Positions 61,655-64,000 of a stretch of 64,000 bases of DNA are shown in pieces (position 1 is the first letter of the stretch; every line of letters begins with the position of its first letter). The stretch lies in contig JANLVI010000002.1 of the NCBI GenBank assembly GCA_031363915.1, positions 52,390 to 116,389 of the forward strand, in the 5' to 3' direction. Made by a program: the position numbers and the translations under genes. The DNA comes from JANLVI01 sp031363915. Lineage in GTDB: Bacteria > Vulcanimicrobiota > Vulcanimicrobiia > Vulcanimicrobiales > Vulcanimicrobiaceae. Below the pieces are notes generated by a model, which did not search any database, had not been told where the DNA came from, and was given only the letters and a program-made list of their open reading frames with translations.

Positions 61655-62635
61655 ACGAACTTGCGATGACGGTTGGTGAACGCGCGGCATGCGCCGCGCT
61701 TGGCATCTCGCATTCCACGCGAATGCGCCGACGTCGTGAACCAGCTAGGCCGGTGCAGCGACAATACGCATCGCTTCGACGCCTGAGCGAGGCTGAGCGG
61801 CAATCAATTCTTGATGTCGTGCATATCGAACGATTTGCTGATTTCTCGGTGCGTCAGATATACGCCACATTACTCGATGAGGGATTGTATCTCGGATCGA
61901 TTTCAAGCTTCTACCGCATTTTACGCCTTGCGGGCGAAACCAAAGAACGGCGGGCACTTGCAACACATCCGGCGCGTGTCAAACCCGAGCTAGTCGCACC
62001 GGCCGTTGGGCGAGTTTGGTGTTGGGATATTACAAAGCTGCTCGGTCCGCAGAAGTGGACTTACTTTCAACTTTACGTTATCGTCGACGTCTACAGGCGC
62101 TACGTGGTGGGCTGGCGACTCGAGCACCGCGAAGATGCCGTGCTGGCCGAAGAACTCTTTGCCGACACGATTGAACGGGAACGGGTCGACACCACGATGC
62201 TTACGGTACACGCTGATAGTGGGCCCGCGATGAAATCCAAGACGCTCAACCAACTCTTCATGGATCTTGGCAATCTCGCGATCGCATTCCCGGCCGCACG
62301 TCTCAAACGATAACCCGTTCATCGAAGCGCTCTTCAAGACGCTCAAATATAGCGCGCCCTATCCTGGATATTTCGGACACATCGAGCAAGCACGAGACTT
62401 CTGTCGACGATTCTTTATTTGGTACAACAACGAACATCGACATAGTGGGATCGCTCTCCACACGCCGGCCGACGTTCACCACGCGCGCGTCGAAGAGCGC
62501 CGCCTTGCGCGGCAAACCGTTCTGAGCGCAGCCTACAAAGCCCACCCCGAGCGATTCGTTAACGGCGCCCCCGCAGCGCAGACCATCAATCCCATCGTCT
62601 ACATCAACCCGCCAGAACTATCAAACGCAGCTTAA
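61651..62635 (+). pseudogene. IS3-family transposase OrfB with a frameshift in the catalytic domain
   Basis: The first part (GTG at 61651) has VWCWDITKLLGPQKWTY with the first Asp and VHADSGPAMKSKTLNQLF with the second. Near 62275 the frame changes: SHSRPHVSNDNPFIEALFKT with the Glu and RRFFIWYNNEHRHSGIALHT are in a frame one base over, due to an extra A in GGCAATC. The two parts would make a normal OrfB of about 330 residues. Not functional unless ribosomes slip here. Confidence 0.85.
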
Positions 62636-62668
62636 TCTCAACGCCCCGGTATCAAAGCCATTGACACA

Positions 62669-62824
62669 TTCCGGGCTGCGCGCGAAAGCCATATCCGCGA
62701 AAATCGCCGTGCTGGGTGACCATGCATCCGTGGCAGTTGGATTCACTTTCATGCTAGCTAAAGATAGCGTCTTCGTCCCAACGGCGATCCGTCCCACTAG
62801 CTCATTTTTCGGTGCGTTCGACAT
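62669..62824 (-). pseudogene. Short ORF cut by the IS end (uncertain)
   Basis: On the minus strand ATG at 62824 starts MSNAPKNELVGRIAVGTKTL and runs about 52 residues into the right end of the IS. It looks like an N-terminal gene piece interrupted by the insertion, but no family is recognised, and a plus-strand frame (62661-62858) is equally long. The stretch 62825-62976 shows nothing recognisable. Confidence 0.2.
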
Positions 62825-62976
62825 CTTGCTGGCACTGCCCCCGCGCGGATACCGTTAGGCCGCGACGCGCTAGAATCCGTAGTCCATAATTTTCGATACG
62901 AGAGCGACCTGTTTGTCGGTCACGCCGTATTCTAGATTAACGGGGGACCGAGATTTGGCCAACGAATCTTAGTGAC

Positions 62977-63579
62977 GTGCTCCAAATATGGAACGATTTA
63001 GGTGCCGTTGGACTCGCCAGTGCAACAGTCTCGATAATCGCGATCTGCCGCGCGGCCTTTGCATTTCGCAAAAAACATTGGACCGAGGCAGCGCTGGACT
63101 TGTTTGTGGCCGCACTCGGCGCTTGGGTCGTATTCGCCAACACTCAGCAACGAATTAACACACACGCCGAGATCGCGACTCTTCAATCGCAAATTGCGGC
63201 GATGCCGAAAGCGAACGTCCCGCGGCATCTGACGGGCGTCTTACGCTCGAAACTTCAGGACGCGGCGGCAAATAACAAAGCAGATATCAATGTGTTCCTG
63301 ACGGCCAATGGGCACGACGCCGACTCGGCACAGTACGTTGACGAGATTGGAGCGGCGCTTAGTACTGGCGGAATGAAAGTTGGGGGCACGAGCCTCTTCG
63401 GAGTAATGCCGCTTGCGCCACTGGCAGTAACCTACAATGGGTTGACAAAATTTCGTGCTTTTATCGACGCCCTGCAGGATGCACTGGGCCCTTTTCCTGA
63501 GCAGGCGGATTCATCGGTCCCCACGGGCCTCGTAAAAATTTGGGTTAATGCGCAGACAGCGTCCCCGCCACTGCCGTAG
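62977..63579 (+). CDS. Membrane protein of unknown function, lower GC
   Basis: A 200-residue frame from GTG at 62977. The N-terminal 55 residues contain two hydrophobic segments (AVGLASATVSIIAICRAAF and ALDLFVAALGAWVVFA), followed by a soluble part with a short coiled region (HAEIATLQSQIAAM). The layout resembles small signal-sensing or effector membrane proteins, but no family can be named. No obvious ribosome-binding site. It directly abuts the broken N-terminal half of an IS3 transposase gene, so it belongs to the inserted block. Confidence 0.4.
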   Translation: MLQIWNDLGAVGLASATVSIIAICRAAFAFRKKHWTEAALDLFVAALGAWVVFANTQQRINTHAEIATLQSQIAAMPKANVPRHLTGVLRSKLQDAAANNKADINVFLTANGHDADSAQYVDEIGAALSTGGMKVGGTSLFGVMPLAPLAVTYNGLTKFRAFIDALQDALGPFPEQADSSVPTGLVKIWVNAQTASPPLP

Positions 63580-63584
63580 CCTAA

Positions 63585-64000
63585 TGCGGGCGAAAACGGC
63601 AAGATAGAGCCAGCGCTCTTGGGTCCGGATGTAGGTGATATCGCCGGCCCAAACGCGATTCGGAAACGCAATCACTTCGGGGGCGAACGTTTGTTCCAAC
63701 ATGTTCTCCGCGATTTGCTTACAATGATTGGAATTCGTTGTCACGGGAAAAGCCCGGCACCGTTTGCCGCGCAACCTAGCAGGTCGCATGATTCGAAACA
63801 CCCGCTTGCGACCGCAACGCTCGCCGATCTCTCGCAAGTTCGCCATGATCGGTCGCGACCCGTAGCGCTTCTTGCTCGCCTCATGAAACTCGAGAATGTG
63901 ATGCCGCAGCTTTGCCTCGCGAGCGCCATGCGCGCTGATCGGACGCTTGCGCCAGGCGTAGAAACCGGCCTTCGACACCATAAGAACACGGCACATCGTG
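63585..64000 (-). pseudogene. IS3-family transposase OrfB, N-terminal remnant (runs to window edge)
   Basis: The minus strand reads MCRVLMVSKAGFYAWRKRPI, ASKKRYGSRPIMANLREIGE, KRVFRIMRPARLRGKRCRAF and ITYIRTQERWLYLAVF: the helix-turn-helix and the first part of the integrase core (VWAGDITYI with the first Asp). Similarity stops at about 63590, where VLDLYSR should follow. Its continuation with a 50-60 residue gap is the remnant at 60.0-60.6 kb. The frame probably begins upstream of the window edge. Confidence 0.8.

Larger units (their letters stand above)
61211..62669 (+). mobile_element. IS3-family insertion sequence (second copy, defective)
   Basis: A 1.46-kb element bounded by imperfect inverted ends ATGTGTCTATG (61211) and, read from the right, ATGTGTCAATG (62669). 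It carries orfA and orfB in the plus direction. No target duplication is evident: the flanking bases differ. It is inserted in the cargo between two halves of another IS3 transposase gene. OrfB has a frameshift, so it is probably inactive. Exact ends are inferred from the inverted repeat. Confidence 0.7.

Noticed and set aside
62661..62858. Plus-strand 65-residue ORF at the right IS end
   Set aside because: It starts inside the IS end, has no family and competes with an equally weak minus-strand frame.

Overview
The window looks like chromosomal DNA from a GC-rich, diderm bacterium of an under-sampled lineage. Nearly every intact gene has strong GC preference at third codon positions. Cell-envelope clues are two lipoproteins with lipobox cysteines, a FecR-domain exported protein, a barrel-like exported protein and an AMIN-type amidase. 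The housekeeping blocks topA-trmFO-hslV-hslU and def-fmt-rsmB-FHA-FHA-PP2C-ftsW, a GerMN protein next to an AmiC-type amidase and murI, and many acyl-CoA enzymes recall Terrabacteria-related candidate phyla such as Eremiobacterota (WPS-2). That placement is inference from gene order and was not tested.

Layout. Positions 1-5.7 kb: an IclR-type regulator (cut by the window edge) divergent from mmsA, followed by a tightly packed run (Nudix, methyltransferase, nucleotidyltransferase, MFS carrier, FecR protein). 5.7-8.3 kb: an SGNH lipoprotein coupled to a barrel-like exported protein. 8.3-18.3 kb: acyl-CoA metabolism, with three AMP-forming acyl-CoA ligases (one feruloyl-CoA synthetase-like), a dienoyl-CoA isomerase-like crotonase, a PaaI thioesterase, two short unlisted ORFs, a cNMP-binding protein and gabD. 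18.4-20.5 kb: a small HExxH protease, a Tat-exported metallo-beta-lactamase-fold protein and a PrxQ/BCP peroxiredoxin. 20.7-33.4 kb (minus strand): a large core region for envelope growth, protein maturation, proteolysis, tRNA/rRNA modification and DNA topology. 33.5-34.1 kb: a lysine-rich repeat protein of histone H1 type with its own promoter candidate and a very good terminator. 34.1-43.0 kb: oppDF, secG, dxs, a PAP2 protein, a GNAT enzyme, murI, amiC and a GerMN protein. 43.1-48.0 kb: a secreted alpha/beta hydrolase, acuI-like and dmdC-like genes. 48.0-53.2 kb: a decay zone with a frameshifted TPR gene, a multiply frameshifted methyltransferase and the remains of a paoABC-type molybdenum aldehyde dehydrogenase operon around one intact aldehyde dehydrogenase. 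53.2-60.0 kb: transporter, phosphatase, aldo-keto reductase, core-MetE-like enzyme, GH128-like lipoprotein and a class-C beta-lactamase-like hydrolase. 60.0-64.0 kb: nested insertion-sequence debris with lower-GC cargo.

Genes are densely packed; start/stop overlaps of the form NTGA are used repeatedly to couple neighbours. Two genes have a -10-like box exactly 6 bp before the start codon and no Shine-Dalgarno sequence at a workable distance, which suggests some leaderless transcription. The most unusual points are the probable CTG start of fmt, the PP2C with altered metal-binding motifs beside ftsW, the 66-bp amplified histone-like repeat, the fossil paoABC operon and the IS3 gene split by a 3-kb block. 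No CRISPR array, rRNA or confident tRNA was seen.
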